Assembly: GCA_034696485.1 (NCBI GenBank)
Contig: JAQIWT010000106.1
Location: 1 to 35,486, forward strand
Origin: Isohypsibius dastychi
Taxonomy: Eukaryota; Tardigrada; Eutardigrada; Parachela; Isohypsibiidae
Reading direction: 5' to 3'
Length of the DNA: 35,486 nt
Position 1 is the first letter of the stretch. Every line of letters begins with the position of its first letter. Under the pieces are notes generated by a model. That model ran no database searches. It was not told the DNA's origin and saw nothing but the letters and a program-made list of their open reading frames with translations. The position numbers were made by a program, and so were the translations under genes. This document shows positions 22,404-34,180 of this stretch, piece after piece.

Positions 22404-23278
22404 TTTCACTTAGTATTTCAGTTGTTAGCCAAAACTCGAAATAAAAGAAGCATTTCCAACGTTGGGGAAAAAATACCACAACAAAGCAAACTTCTGTTTT
22501 CTCTAGCGAAGCGGGAGAACGTGACCAGAACGCAAATCAGTCGGCCTAACCTAATCGGCTCGTCTCAAGTCAGCTAGCTAATGACAAAGTAAGAAAAGTA
22601 GTAGAAATGGTGGTTCTTGAGCAAAAAGTTTTTGACACTCACAATTCCCACAAAATCTTTGATTAAATTAATCGCCTAAGTGTTGTACGAAGTCAGAAGC
22701 CAACAAAATCGAGAACCGTAGGAGTAGGAGGTCGAAAATTCAAATGTATCGGGTAGTCGATCTGATGGAATTTGGAGGAGAGAGCAAAGGTCTGTCTGTT
22801 ATTCCGTTCAGTCTACGCTGCGCTGCCTGCCCGGCTCGACCTGAGCCAGCGCGAAAAAGAGAGTCGAGAGAGCGAGCAGCCATCGTCGGTTCTGGTGTCC
22901 TGGCATGGCCTCTACTCTACTCTAACACACAACTGAATTTCGAGATTTTCGACTCATGCTCGCTAGCGCTAGCCTCGGATGTTTGCGTCGAAATTATGTC
23001 CTTAATGAATCACCAAGTCCGCCTTTCTTTTCAGCTGTCTTTCAGTGAAAGCCCCGAATGTTATGATTGAAGTGCGATAACGAGCGCGGTCGTCAAGGTA
23101 CAACGTTTCATGTTTGGGAAAGCACTAATTTGCCGCTCATTTTCTTGAGCTCCACTCGCTCGTTGTTTATTGTTATCGTTGTCCCCATTCACAACTCTGA
23201 GCCCACTCATCCAATCACGTCGAACGTTTTGTGTGTTTTGGATGTATTTCGTCGCCACTGGCTGATGTCTACGGCGAA
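22404..23278. promoter_or_regulatory. Divergent intergenic region, LRAT-like gene and BRM/BRG1
   Basis: About 875 bases between two divergent start codons, so both promoters should be here. The part at 22815-22900 is GC-richer and contains GAGA-like runs (AGAGAGTCGAGAGAGCGAG). The 108-codon ATG frame at 22744-23070 resembles no protein I know and has no codon pattern like its neighbours; I treat it as leader or chance. Confidence 0.45.
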
Positions 23279-26200
23279 ATGTACGCATCCAGTCCCTCCC
23301 CTGCTAATCAGCAGCAACATCAACAACAACCTGCTCAATTCCCAAATCCCAACATGGGTCCCCCACGGTTCCCTCAGCCAAATTATGCATACTATCCACA
23401 ACCCAACCAACCATTACCTCCTGACATGAACAGCCATTCGCAATCAAAGGTACAGAAATATTTTCCCGTTCTTCGTTGCTTGCTTGCGTCGTTTTCCGAA
23501 TCGATCGTACGTTCAAGCATGCTGCTTGCTGCTGAGGGAGAAAATCATGAGTGACGATAGAGGTCGCCACTGGTATGGATGAAACGGAAGTCTACCAGCT
23601 GATTCTCTCAAGGATAGAATAAAATTAATAATTGATCGAGAGGATTTTCGGAGACAAAAGTTTGAGGGGGAAATGAATTGGATTGGAGATGGAAAAGTGG
23701 TTTTACTGTTGTTTCAGGCAAGACGAAATGTGGGGAGGTATTTATAGTCGAAAGTCACACCCAGAACGAGTTTTTACTGCGCTGTTATTTGGGCAGGAAA
23801 GACTGCCATCACGTTGGTGTGGACTGAATGAATGTGACTGGCTTGAAAAGTTTCAGAGTCCGCTGTGTTGGCACACTTTTTTCTGTGTATTCGAAACGCT
23901 TTATTCTGTGTTTACAATGGATCCCCCTAAGATGCAGCCGAGTGAATTATTCCCGATTCTTTTGCAGGCGATCACTCAGCTGGAGGAAAAAGGCATGCAG
24001 AACGATCCGCGTTATAATTCTCTTATGAGGGTGAAAAATCAGATGTTGAACAACAACAACCAACCAGGAGCTGGATCTCCTCAACAGCAGCAGCAACTTC
24101 CGCCGTCGCCAAATTCCGCTTATCTTCAACATGCAAATCCTGCCATGCAGCAGCAGCAGCCGGTTTATGGAGGCATTCCATTCCAGAATTCGGGTGATAA
24201 TTCCGTGATGCAGCCAGGTTATTCAAATTCACGCGAATATGCGAATACAAATGGTCAACCACCGTACTCGAATAACAGCCCGGGAAACCCTTATAATTTA
24301 CCACCAAATCCACCTTCCGGTACGAATTCTGGAGGTTATGGAGCTTATGGGTCACCAGGTCCGACGGAGTCGCTAACGAATGGACCTGTTGGCAATGCGA
24401 ATTATCCCTCGAATTCATCACCTTCGCCATGGCAGAATCAGGCGCCGAGGCCGAATAATCCAAATTTGAGCCCGATTCAGCGTCAGATTCTCCAAACGCA
24501 GGTTGCTGCTTACAAGTACTTGTCGAGGAGAGAAATACTCCCGGAACCGATTTATAGTGCCATTTTGAGTCGCCGTCCATATCAGCCTCCGCCACAGAAT
24601 TCCAGTAAGTTTTGAAACACATTTTGCTCGCATTTGACATCATTTCGAGTTGGAAGTTGTAAAATTTTCGAAATTCCAATATTCCGCAATTTTCCGGCTC
24701 TTTTGGATGAGTTTCCTTCGTCAGTGTCAATTTGCCTGGTTTTTTTTTTGTTTGTTCGTGATGAATTTTCAGGCCTTTTATTTATCGATTTATTGAAATC
24801 CTTTTTCATTCGATCTTCGTTTAGTTTTTTACTATCTTCTTCCACTTCCTCACGCTTTTAGAATATTTGTATTAAATATTGGCTCTTATCCCGAAACGTT
24901 GGTAGTCAGATGAGAATAATTCTGTCTTCAGATTCCGAGACCCCCTCACCTGCTCCTAGTCAAGACTCTACCGGTTCTTCCGGTGGAACTAGAGCAGCTG
25001 CCAATTCCTCTCCCCAGTTGCCACTTGTTAACAATTTTGCCGGAAGTAGTCCCGCATTGGTCAGTCCCCCAACTCCGATTCCATCAACCTCGCAAGAACC
25101 GGAAGTCCCACAAGAACCGGTTGATTATACCGCTTGTTTGAAATCGGAACTACTGGCGCAAATTCACCAAGAACGCCAGTCCCGCTCTACCAGTATCAAA
25201 GTCACCGGCATTGACCCTTATGAAATTGTTCGCGAACGAGAAAGAAGGTACGTTGCAAAGATTTGCTCGTAAGAAAATGCACGGAATATTGTTTTTTCCA
25301 GAGCGAACTTAAACATCAGTTTGCGACGGAACCAGCTGGAGAAATTGCTTCAAGAAAATCCTGAAGATGACGTAAAGACAAAATTGACCATCGAGTTGAA
25401 ATCATTGAATCTTCTGGGCGTTCAGAAACGGATTAGACAGGAGGTGCGATTGATGATTTCCGGCAATGAGTATTTTGAGCCTAATACGTAGTTTGTGTTT
25501 AGGTTAATGAGTACTTCCGGAAGGACACTTATATCGAAAGTGGATCCTGTCCAGGATCCTACAAGAGATTAAAAACACAGAACCTCCGTGATTCGAGAGC
25601 GACGGAAAGATTGGAAAAGCAAAAACGGGCGGAAATGGAGAAAAAGCGGAAGAAAGAACGACAGGTATTCAGTTGAGTTTTTGGAAAATACGGGTGGATT
25701 GATTGAGGTTGTTTGTTAGAATTTTTTGAATGCTGTTATTACGCATTCGAAAGAATTCCGGGATGGATTCAAGAACAACCAAGTGAGAACCATTCGTCTC
25801 AACCGCGCTGTGATGACCTACCATGCCAACACTGAACGGGAGCAGAAGAAAGAACAAGAACGAATTGAAAGGGAACGAATGCGCCGATTGATGGTAAATA
25901 CAATAACAGTTCTTTCGATATCCTATTTAAAAACAGTTCAAAAAACTGTACCTGGATTAGAAGTATTTTGCAGGAATAATGCGAGAAAATTCGGTTTCTA
26001 AAATGGTATTTCGAGGTGATATTTGGAGGCATTAGGAACAAAAATTTGAACCATATGAAATGTTCAGTACTAGTTTGAAAGATGCTATCAGAAATCACGA
26101 TTCCGAAATAAAACGTGTTTGAAAAATGTCATCAGAAATTATAATTCCGAAATCTTGTTCCGAAATTCGTTGGCTAACTACTGATCCATGTCATTTTTTG

Positions 26201-29200
26201 GATTCATGTGACAGATTCTTCGGGTGTTTGATTTCTTGTTTTTCAGGCGGAAGATGAAGAAGGCTACCGGAAGTTGATCGATCAGAAGAAAGATCGTCGT
26301 CTCGCTTATCTGCTCAAACAAACCGACGAATATGTTGACAGCCTGACGGACATGGTAAAAGAACACAAAAAATCCGTCAAAAAGAAGTTACGGAAAGAGA
26401 AGAAAGAACGGAAGAAACAGCGAGAAGCCATTCTGGATCCAGATGAGACTTCCCAAGGCAGCATCAACGATGAATCATCACAGTCAAGCGACCAAGCCGT
26501 CCATGTTATGGAGACCTCCACCGGTCGAATCTTGAGAGGGGAAGATGCTCCGAGAGCGAGTCAGCTGGAAGCTTGGCTAGAGCAGCATCCAGATTACGAA
26601 GTCGCACCACGTGATGAGAGTGGATCGAGCGGAGAATCGGATAATGAAGATAATGCGAGGAACGTGCAAGATGTGGGTCATGAGGCGGAAGTGAAACAGG
26701 TTCTGGAACATGCAAAGGCTGAGGATGACGAATACACGTCGAATATTATGAATGCGATGGCTAATAAGAATTATTACCAAATTGCTCATGCGATTGGGGA
26801 ATCGGTGACGATGCAGCCGAATATGCTTGCTGGGGGTAAATTGAAGGAGTACCAGATTAAAGGGCTGGAATGGCTCGTATCGCTGTACAACAATAATCTC
26901 AATGGTGAGTTTTTGACCGAAAAGATTTAGTTTGGAATGTTTTGTTTGATTTCGGAATTTCTTCTTCAGGAATTCTGGCCGATGAAATGGGTCTTGGAAA
27001 AACCATACAGGTGAGCCGGATTAACTCGATCACATTTTTGAATGCTTCCGCATGTGGTATGGGAGCATATTTGATTCATGTCTAATTAGGGCTACAATGG
27101 TTTTCGGCCGAAATTTTCAGGTTTTTCGATTCGAATTTGTTATTACAGTATCTGGAATGAGACTTTTATTTCCGGAGGATCTTTCATTGTTTTGACTTGT
27201 TTTTTCTAGACCATCAGCCTGATAACCTATCTGATCGAGACCAAAAAGAATCCAGGACCATTTCTCATTATCGTTCCTCTTTCAACACTGTCAAATTGGC
27301 AACTGGAGTTCCAGAAATGGGCTCCTGCCGTCGTGACGATCGCTTTCAAGGGAACACCGCTGATCAGAAAAACTTGCAGCGCGCAGATCAAATCTGGAAA
27401 ATTCAACGTACTGTTAACCACCTACGAATACATCATGAAAGACAAAGCGACATTGAGTAAAGTCAGATGGAAGTACATGATCATCGACGAAGGTACATTT
27501 GTAGTTTTTTGAACTTTTTTGTAATTTCAGCAAACCAAAAGATTAGGATTCACAAAATTTACACCATTTCAAGTAGTAAGGTTTCTAATTATCATTTACA
27601 TACACATATTTGGTCCGGACTTTCAACCTTGTTCTTTCGTTATTTTACCTGTTTTTTCTCTCGTAAGTTGTATCTTTTTGAATTTTTACTGATTTTTTTT
27701 GGTGGATAAAAAAACTAGTTGATGCTGTGTAAATTAAAACAAAATTTACTGTTTTTTCTTTCGGCTTGAATGTATTCTTTCCGCAACCGTTTGAATGTCT
27801 GGATTTGAGATTTTTGCAGCGTTGAATTGGATGCATTCTGTACAATTATTTTTCAGGTCATCGGATGAAAAATCATCACTGCAAACTGACTCAGATTCTC
27901 AACACTTACTACACTGCTCCACATCGTTTGCTTTTGACCGGAACTCCTCTCCAAAACAAACTGCCGGAACTTTGGGCATTGTTGAATTTTCTCCTTCCCA
28001 GCATTTTCAAGTCCGTAACCACATTCGAACAATGGTTCAACGCTCCCTTCGCGACGACCAGCGAAAAAGTCGAACTGAACGAAGAAGAAACCATCCTCAT
28101 TATCCGACGTCTTCACAAAGTTCTTCGGCCATTTCTTCTCAGAAGGCTGAAAAAAGAAGTCGAATCTCAGCTTCCGGATAAAGTAGAATATCTGATCAAA
28201 TGCGACATGTCGGCGTTGCAACGATTATTATATCGTCATATGAAAATGAAGGGAGTGCTTTTAACGGACGGTTCGGAGAAAAATAGAAAAGGTCGCGGCG
28301 GAACGAAATCGCTGATGAATACAATTATGCAGTTGAGGAAGATTTGCAACCATCCATTTGTTTTCGAACATATTGAGGAAGCCTATGCGGAACACGCCAG
28401 CGCCATTTCCTCCCCGGTGTTATTTCGAGCTTCCGGCAAGTTCGAGCTCCTCGACCGAATTCTTCCGAAGTTGAAAGCAACCAATCATCGCGTATTGATT
28501 TTTTGCCAAATGACCGCATTGATGACCGTCATGGAAGATTACTTCAACTGGAAAATGTATCGTTATTTGAGGCTGGATGGAACGACCAAAGCGGAAGACC
28601 GCGGGAAATTGCTGCAGGAATTTAATCGGGCGAATTCGGAGTATTTTATTTTTCTGCTCAGTACGCGGGCCGGCGGACTTGGGTTGAATTTACAAACTGC
28701 GGATACGGTGATTATTTTTGACTCGGATTGGAATCCTCATCAGGATATGCAGGCGCAAGATCGTGCGCATCGGATCGGCCAGAAAAATGAAGTGCGGGTG
28801 CTGAGATTGATGACGGTGAATTCGGTGGAGGAACGCATTCAGGCCACTGCGAAATGCAAGTTGAATTTGGATGAGAAGGTTATCCAGGCTGGAATGTTCG
28901 ACCAGAAATCAACGCTGACGGAAAGGCAACAGGTAATCATGCAACAGGTTGTAATCATGTTGCGGAATTGAAATTTAATGATAAGACTTATTTGATTGAA
29001 CTACGGAAGGAGACGAGAAGAAGTTCAGCCTTCAGAGCTACGTATATTAAGACGGCTGTCAACTATTTGAAGAAAGCTGGCCCAGAAGTATCCATCTCCA
29101 TCATTTTCACTTGCCTGATGGGATAATGATAAGAATGTAGAACTGGGGTGAACTGGTGCTGCTCAATTGTTTCTCGTTCTAAGCAAACCCAGTTAAATTC

Positions 29201-30617
29201 GTCTAGATTTCAAAGCACTGGTTATATCTCTTAGTTTCACCTGTCGCAGGAATACTTTTTTTTGACAGACGGGACGAGTTTTGTTGGAGTTCGTGAATTC
29301 TAATTGTGGCCCATCCAGTTGTGTATGTTTTCGTGTGGTTAACTTTCCTTCTTGTTTTATAGCGCACTTTGCGTGTTATAAGTTGTGTTTTTTCTAAATT
29401 GCTAGTTTGTCAACGCTGACAGACTAGAAGCAGATGACTTCCGCCAATCTTGTTAAGTTTTGTTTCAAGAAAGATTCTAGTGATACTTTTCTCAAATAAA
29501 ATGAAATGAAAAATGTCTACCTATTACGTTGATAGCGATATACTCAAGCAGAATCGTTATGCGGAGCGGTTATTAGTTTTCTTCAAGACGGTGTTTTTCT
29601 TGAAGACGTAACTTGACTGATCTTATGTTCTTGCAGTTCCTTCACGCCGTTCTCACCCAGGAAGAAGAAGGTGATGAAGACGAGAACGAAATTCCTGATG
29701 ACGAGACCATTAACCAGATGCTAGCCCGAAGCGAAGAAGAGTTTGAAAAATTCCAAAAAATGGATAGCGCTCGGATTCTCGAGGAAAAACACAGCGGAAT
29801 GAAATCGCGGTTGTTAGAAGAAGAAGAGCTCCCGCTATGGCTTATGCGAGATGACAAGGAAATCGAGCGCCTGACCGCCGATTCCGACGATGAAAAGCCA
29901 GCCGGAAGTGATCCGAGGAGAAGAAGCCGACGCGAAGTGGATTATTCCGAAGCGTTATCCGAGCGACAGTTTCTTGATTCTCTCGATGAGGATATTGTTG
30001 AAGACGATGCTGATCGGTCGGAGGACTACGCGGACCGAAGTCGGAGCGGGAGTAAGAAAAGAAAGAACAAACACGAGGACGATTCGGACGACGGAAGTTC
30101 GGAAGCGGGTCCTTCGAGGTCGCGGAGAAAAATAATTCCTTCCAAATCGGAATCGATGAATAAAGTACGGGAGGATATTCAAAAAATTTACGACGCTTTG
30201 GTTAGTTATCAGGATGTCGATGGAAGAATTCTCAGTAATCCGTTCATCAAACTTCCGACTCGAAAAGAATTACCGGATTATTATCAAGTCATTCGGAAAC
30301 CGATCGATTTCAGTCGGATGGAAAAAAATATTCAGGAGGGAAAATACCGGAATTTGGATGCGTTTGAAGTGGATTTCAAACTGATGTGCTCGAATGCTCA
30401 AGAATATAATGTGGAGGGCAGTATGATCTATCAGGACAGCGAAGTATTGACGATGGTTTTCAAGGAAGCCAAACGTCAACTTGTTGCTGGTGAAAAAGAT
30501 GTTTTCATCGAACCCGGTGTTTACTCGTTGGGTCCTCCGACATATATTCCTCCGGCGGAAGATGATGAGGAGACCGGAAGTGAAAGCGATGAGGATGATG
30601 GTGGGAATGCTGCATGA
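23279..30617 (+). CDS. SWI/SNF chromatin-remodelling ATPase, Brahma/BRG1 (SMARCA2/4)
   Basis: This is the catalytic ATPase of the BAF/SWI-SNF complex. Exons: 23279-23449, 23968-24604, 24932-25247, 25302-25443, 25503-25664, 25720-25893, 26247-26904, 26970-27010, 27210-27492, 27857-28932, 29637-30617; 1546 aa. Domains in order: Gln/Pro/Asn-rich N-terminus, QLQ about 223-248 ([18 protein letters not shown]), HSA about 430-515 with [15 protein letters not shown] about 610-655 ([15 protein letters not shown]), Snf2 ATPase with Walker A DEMGLGKT near 758 and DEGH at 860-863 (split by an intron), helicase C with [14 protein letters not shown] and [11 protein letters not shown], SnAC about 1233-1300, and bromodomain about 1397-1500 (SRMEKNIQ; the acetyl-lysine asparagine lies in SNAQEYN). 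Sequence runs nearly colinear with human SMARCA4. A second in-frame ATG at 23917 could start an alternative form. Animals outside vertebrates usually have one such gene, so SMARCA2 versus SMARCA4 is not meaningful. Confidence 0.96.
28933..29636 (+). other. Large last intron of BRM/BRG1 with duplicated donor
   Basis: The 704-nt intron separates the helicase domain exon from the SnAC-bromodomain exon. Its donor region is duplicated: GCAACAGGTAATCATG is followed at once by GCAACAGGTTGTAATCATG, giving two GT donors 15 nt apart in the same frame. I see no other gene inside. Confidence 0.7.
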
Positions 30618-30852
30618 TGGGGTTTTGGCTCGATGGATGGTTTTAGGTTTTTTATTTTGAGCTGAATGGGGAGTTACGCTCTTGTTTGAAGCTGCGCCTG
30701 GTTTGCAGAAAATCTTTGTTTGTTTTTTGACTTGGACATATTTTGGAATGTTGTTTCTGGATCTTGGTCATCCTATTTCTCACCTCGTAATCTATATTAT
30801 GATATATTTATATGTTTATATTGCTGTAGAGCACCGTTTTTTATTCAAGGAA

Positions 30853-30858
30853 AATAAA
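30853..30858 (+). terminator. Polyadenylation signal of BRM/BRG1
   Basis: AATAAA 235 bases after the stop codon, and only 14 bases before the left inverted repeat of the hAT element, so cleavage probably happens inside the element's left end. Confidence 0.5.
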
Positions 30859-30872
30859 ATCACTCGTGAAAC

Positions 30873-30891
30873 TACTGATGTTAATCACGTT
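30873..30891 (+). repeat. Left terminal inverted repeat of the hAT element
   Basis: TACTGATGTTAATCACGTT; the right end has the same sequence in reverse complement with one A missing. A perfect 16-bp palindrome CATCACGCGCGTGATG follows at 30899-30914, and a GC-rich hairpin-forming segment (CCACGCCG ... CGGCGTG) at about 30938-30964. Confidence 0.78.
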
Positions 30892-30907
30892 TTCACCGCA
30901 TCACGCG

Positions 30908-31002
30908 CGTGATGGAATGTGCGTAATGTAGTAATAACCACGCCGAGCTGCCCGGCGTGCGTGGTATGTCGTCACGTAATGGAAACGTGGTACGTGATGG
31001 AA
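30908..31002 (+). repeat. Left subterminal repeats of the hAT element
   Basis: CGTGATGGAA at 30908-30917 and 30993-31002 and CGTAATGGAA at 30975-30984; the last two continue ACGTGG. Such subterminal repeats are typical transposase-binding sites in hAT elements. Their counterparts at the right end are in inverse orientation. Confidence 0.7.
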
Positions 31003-31209
31003 ACGTGGCAGACTCCAATGTAGCTTTTACTGTGGACAGTCCAGCTCCAGTCCAGTTGCGTTTACATTGCGCAGTTGGAATCTGTTGCAAAATCCGACTT
31101 TCCTTTCTGCTCATTCGCCAGTTTTGACAACAAATACGGCTTGATTTTTGCTTCCTATTTTCCATCCATTTTTCTTCTTCTGCGCGCCATTTCATATTTT
31201 GCTGGCATC

Positions 31210-33929
31210 ATGGTTTATTCGGACGAAGAAAATGGTATGGATCCAGGTAGGCTCACCTCATTTTACTTTCCCGTTTGATCCAATTTGCATGAATTATTTG
31301 CAGCTGAAAAAGACAAACTAAAAGTCCGTTACTGGCCATACTTCGAGCGAGGGGCGCATTCTCATAAATCCAGCTCTTCGCGCGAAGCCTTTTGCAGAGC
31401 TTGTGTTGATAAAACAGGAAACCGGGTGCCTATACGGGGAGATTCAAGCTCCATGTGGAATCACATCTCAAGCTGCAAGAATTTCAACAAGGTACAAACC
31501 TTGTATCTTTGGGACGTTTCAGCTAACCTTCAAGAACTGCGATTATCTTCTCAAGGAAGAAAAAGCCAAGTTGAAAGCAGAAAAAGATGAACGAGATCGT
31601 GAGCTAAAAAAGGAGACAAAGCAGCGAAGTCGCGGCGGGAAACGAAAAGCCACTGATGATTCCCAGGCATCCAAACGCTCAACAGTAGCATCATTCATGG
31701 AGAGCTCGATGACAATGGCAGAGTCGGAAAAGTCTCATGCCTTGATGTTACGCGCATTTGTAACCGGAAACGTGCCGTTCGTTTTTGCTGAGAATCTTCA
31801 GTTCCGTGAATTTCTGAAATCGCTCCGCATCACCTACAATCCACCCTGCCGTCAAGATTTATCAGGTACTTTCGATTATCTGTTCTGAAACTGCTCTGTG
31901 TCTTGCAGTTAAATCGAGTTTTTGAAGAATTTTCTGCTTTGATTTTCCACATTTTACAGGAGAGGTACTAAAGTCGGAAGTCACCAAAGCGGAAATCAGT
32001 ATTGCCAAAGCATTGAATGGCCAGAATTTTCTCACTCTAACATTTGACGGATGGAAAATTGTCAATTCGTGCAAAATTCTTGGTGAGTTGATCATCAAGA
32101 AAACATATTCGATTTCTTTCTATTTTATCAGGGTGTTTTTAAAAGAAATCGAATGTTTCAAAAACTCAATTTTTTAGGTTTCACTGTTATATTGCGCCAA
32201 AGTTCCTCAACTGAAAGCTTCTTGATCGCTCTTGAAGAAGTCACTGCTCAGAGCTACACAGCGGAAGATGTTATCTTTGAGGTTGAGAAGCAAATGGATT
32301 ATCTCCGCGACAAGCATCAGGCATTGGTCAAATGCGTGACAATGGATTCAGATGGAGCCCATATCAAAGCGCGACGACTTTTAGCCATCAAATATCCCGA
32401 AATTGTCTTCCTTCCTTGCTTGGCGCATCAGGTTAACCTGATCATCAAACATATCTTCGACGTTGCAAAATTCGGTGAAGTCTGCAAATCAGCCATTTCG
32501 ATCGTGAGCTACTTCAATAAGCATAATCAGTTGAAAGGTCGTCTAGAAGAGCAGCAGAAAGTTCTCTATAATGGATCCACGATTAAGCTTTTGACACCGA
32601 CAGAAACTCGCTGGAATTCATTTTCCCGAAGTTTTGATGCCGTTCTTCGGTCCAAGTGTGCTATTCAGGTAAGATTTTGAAACGATAGAGTTCATGGCAA
32701 GTCGTCTGATTATAGTTCTCCATAATACTATTACCTTTTCTTACTTAGTCAGATATCTCATTGTTCTTGCGTTTTGCAGAGTTTGGTTACTCAAATTATG
32801 TCGGACGGAAAATCAAAATGCGAAATTGCAGTCGTGGTTGAGAACGATAACTTCTGGATTGGTTTGAAGGCGGTTCACAATTTGATGAAGCCGATTATTG
32901 TTGCGCAAGCTGTGGCAGAATCTGACAAATGCACTTTATCAGACGTATTAGTCCAGATGAAAGAAATTTTCCATGCGTTCAAAGGTAAGGGTCCTCATTC
33001 TCATTCATTCGTGTACTTCAACACAAATCTGACTCCGTGTTGATAATTGCAGCTTATCCTGATTCGGTTATTTCCGCGCAAATAGTCAGTGACCTTGAAG
33101 CCCGTTGGAAGAAGTTCTTCAATCCCCGGCTGATGATAATCGCGCTAGCCTTGAATCCGGCTTACAAACTTCGGTTGTTTGTGCAGGGATCGGTCACTTG
33201 GACCGATATCGTCAGCTGGTGCGCTGAACTGTATAAAGCTTGGTTCAAAGAAATACCGGTCAACTTGGTGGGAGCCATGGCAAAGTACAAGTCTGGTGAA
33301 CGGCCTTTCGAAGAATGCTCTTATGAAGGTGAGTTGAATTCAGGGAATTTGGGGACATTTTTTTCTTAAATCGGGCAAACTTTCAAGGTTTTGTGAGTGA
33401 GCCACTGCATTACTGGAAATTCCTTATGGATGATGAGCCGGAAATAGCTTCTCTTGCACGTGTTGCCATTCATGTAATTCAGATTTGCCCTCAAGCCGCT
33501 GGAAACGACCGAGTTCGGAGTATTGTGGACGGCATCCACACTAAGAAAAGAAATCGGCTAATGTTGGATAAAGTGAAAGGTTCGGCGTTGTTGAAGCTTC
33601 ATATTTTGCAAGAGGAACGATTGGAAAAAGAGCGAGAAGACCAGCGTCGTAAAAAAAGATTGGAGAAGAATATGGGGAATACTTCCGAGAGCCAAGCAAA
33701 CGGAGATATCGAGGAGGTCGCTGAAAAAGAAGCTGGAGGAATTATGGATTCTCAGATTGAGAAGAGTTTGTCGGCAGACTACGAGGAAGAAGATGCTGAT
33801 GTCATGGATCTTATTTTCGAGCATTTGTCGATGAAAGAACCAGATGAGGAGATTGAGCTCGATAGTTCTCGATTTATCACCCTGCAGCAGTTGTTTGGAA
33901 ATCCACTTGGAAATGATGATGCTATTTAG
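31210..33929 (+). CDS. hAT transposase with BED zinc finger, DUF659 and hAT C-terminal domain
   Basis: Exons: 31210-31246, 31304-31491, 31523-31865, 31960-32082, 32178-32668, 32780-32984, 33053-33328, 33388-33929; 734 aa, one open frame. The N-terminus has a BED-type finger (CRAC ... WNHISSC), then a basic region (KQRSRGGKRK). The RNase H-like core shows D219 in TLTFDGW and D287 in VTMDSDGAH, 68 residues apart as are D180 and D248 of Hermes, followed by LPCLAHQVNLIIKHIF. The C-terminal dimerisation region reads HYWKFLMDDEPEIASLARVA, then PQAAGNDRVRS, where most hAT proteins have an ER.FS motif; the usual third catalytic Glu is Asp (D595). An acidic tail follows. Intron 2 is only 31 nt. The intact frame means either recent activity or selection; I cannot tell which. 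Confidence 0.88.
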
Positions 33930-34048
33930 TTTCCCACCAGATTTCAGCTGCAAAAATTGTTTATTTTTGTTCACTCGGTTTTTCTTGCCGGCGGATTCAT
34001 TTAGATTGATTTGGGCGGTGTTTTGTGCGATGAAATTGACCGTTCCAT

Positions 34049-34132
34049 TTCCGTCACGGCACTACTCGGCGATGTCCGCCCCACACACCACATTCCGCCA
34101 CGGCTACAGCATCACATCAAAATTCCATCACG
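34049..34132 (-). repeat. Right subterminal repeats of the hAT element (inverted)
   Basis: TTCCGTCACG at 34049-34058, TTCCGCCACG at 34093-34102 and TTCCATCACG at 34123-34132 are reverse complements, exact or with one change, of the left-end unit CGTGATGGAA. Confidence 0.7.
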
Positions 34133-34162
34133 CTCTACCATGTTTTGTTTTGTTTTTTTTTT

Positions 34163-34180
34163 AACGTGATAACATCAGTA
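34163..34180 (-). repeat. Right terminal inverted repeat of the hAT element
   Basis: AACGTGATAACATCAGTA, the reverse complement of the left repeat minus one A. It follows a T10 run and is flanked on the outside by CGTAAACT, the candidate target-site duplication. Confidence 0.78.

Larger units (their letters stand above)
30873..34180 (+). mobile_element. hAT-superfamily DNA transposon, apparently full length (~3.3 kb)
   Basis: The element is bounded by imperfect inverted repeats (30873-30891 and 34163-34180) that begin TACTGATGTTA, similar in pattern to hAT ends such as Ac (TAGGGATGAAA). The flanking 8-mers CGTGAAAC (30865-30872) and CGTAAACT (34181-34188) look like a degraded 8-bp target-site duplication, differing mainly by one deleted base. 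Three CGTGATGGAA-type subterminal repeats lie inside the left end and three inverted ones inside the right end. Between them is one split transposase gene. The element sits between the convergent BRM/BRG1 and akirin genes. Confidence 0.8.

Noticed and set aside
22744-23070. A 108-codon ATG ORF upstream of BRM/BRG1
   Set aside because: No recognisable similarity or domain, and it lies in a divergent promoter region; could be chance or leader sequence.
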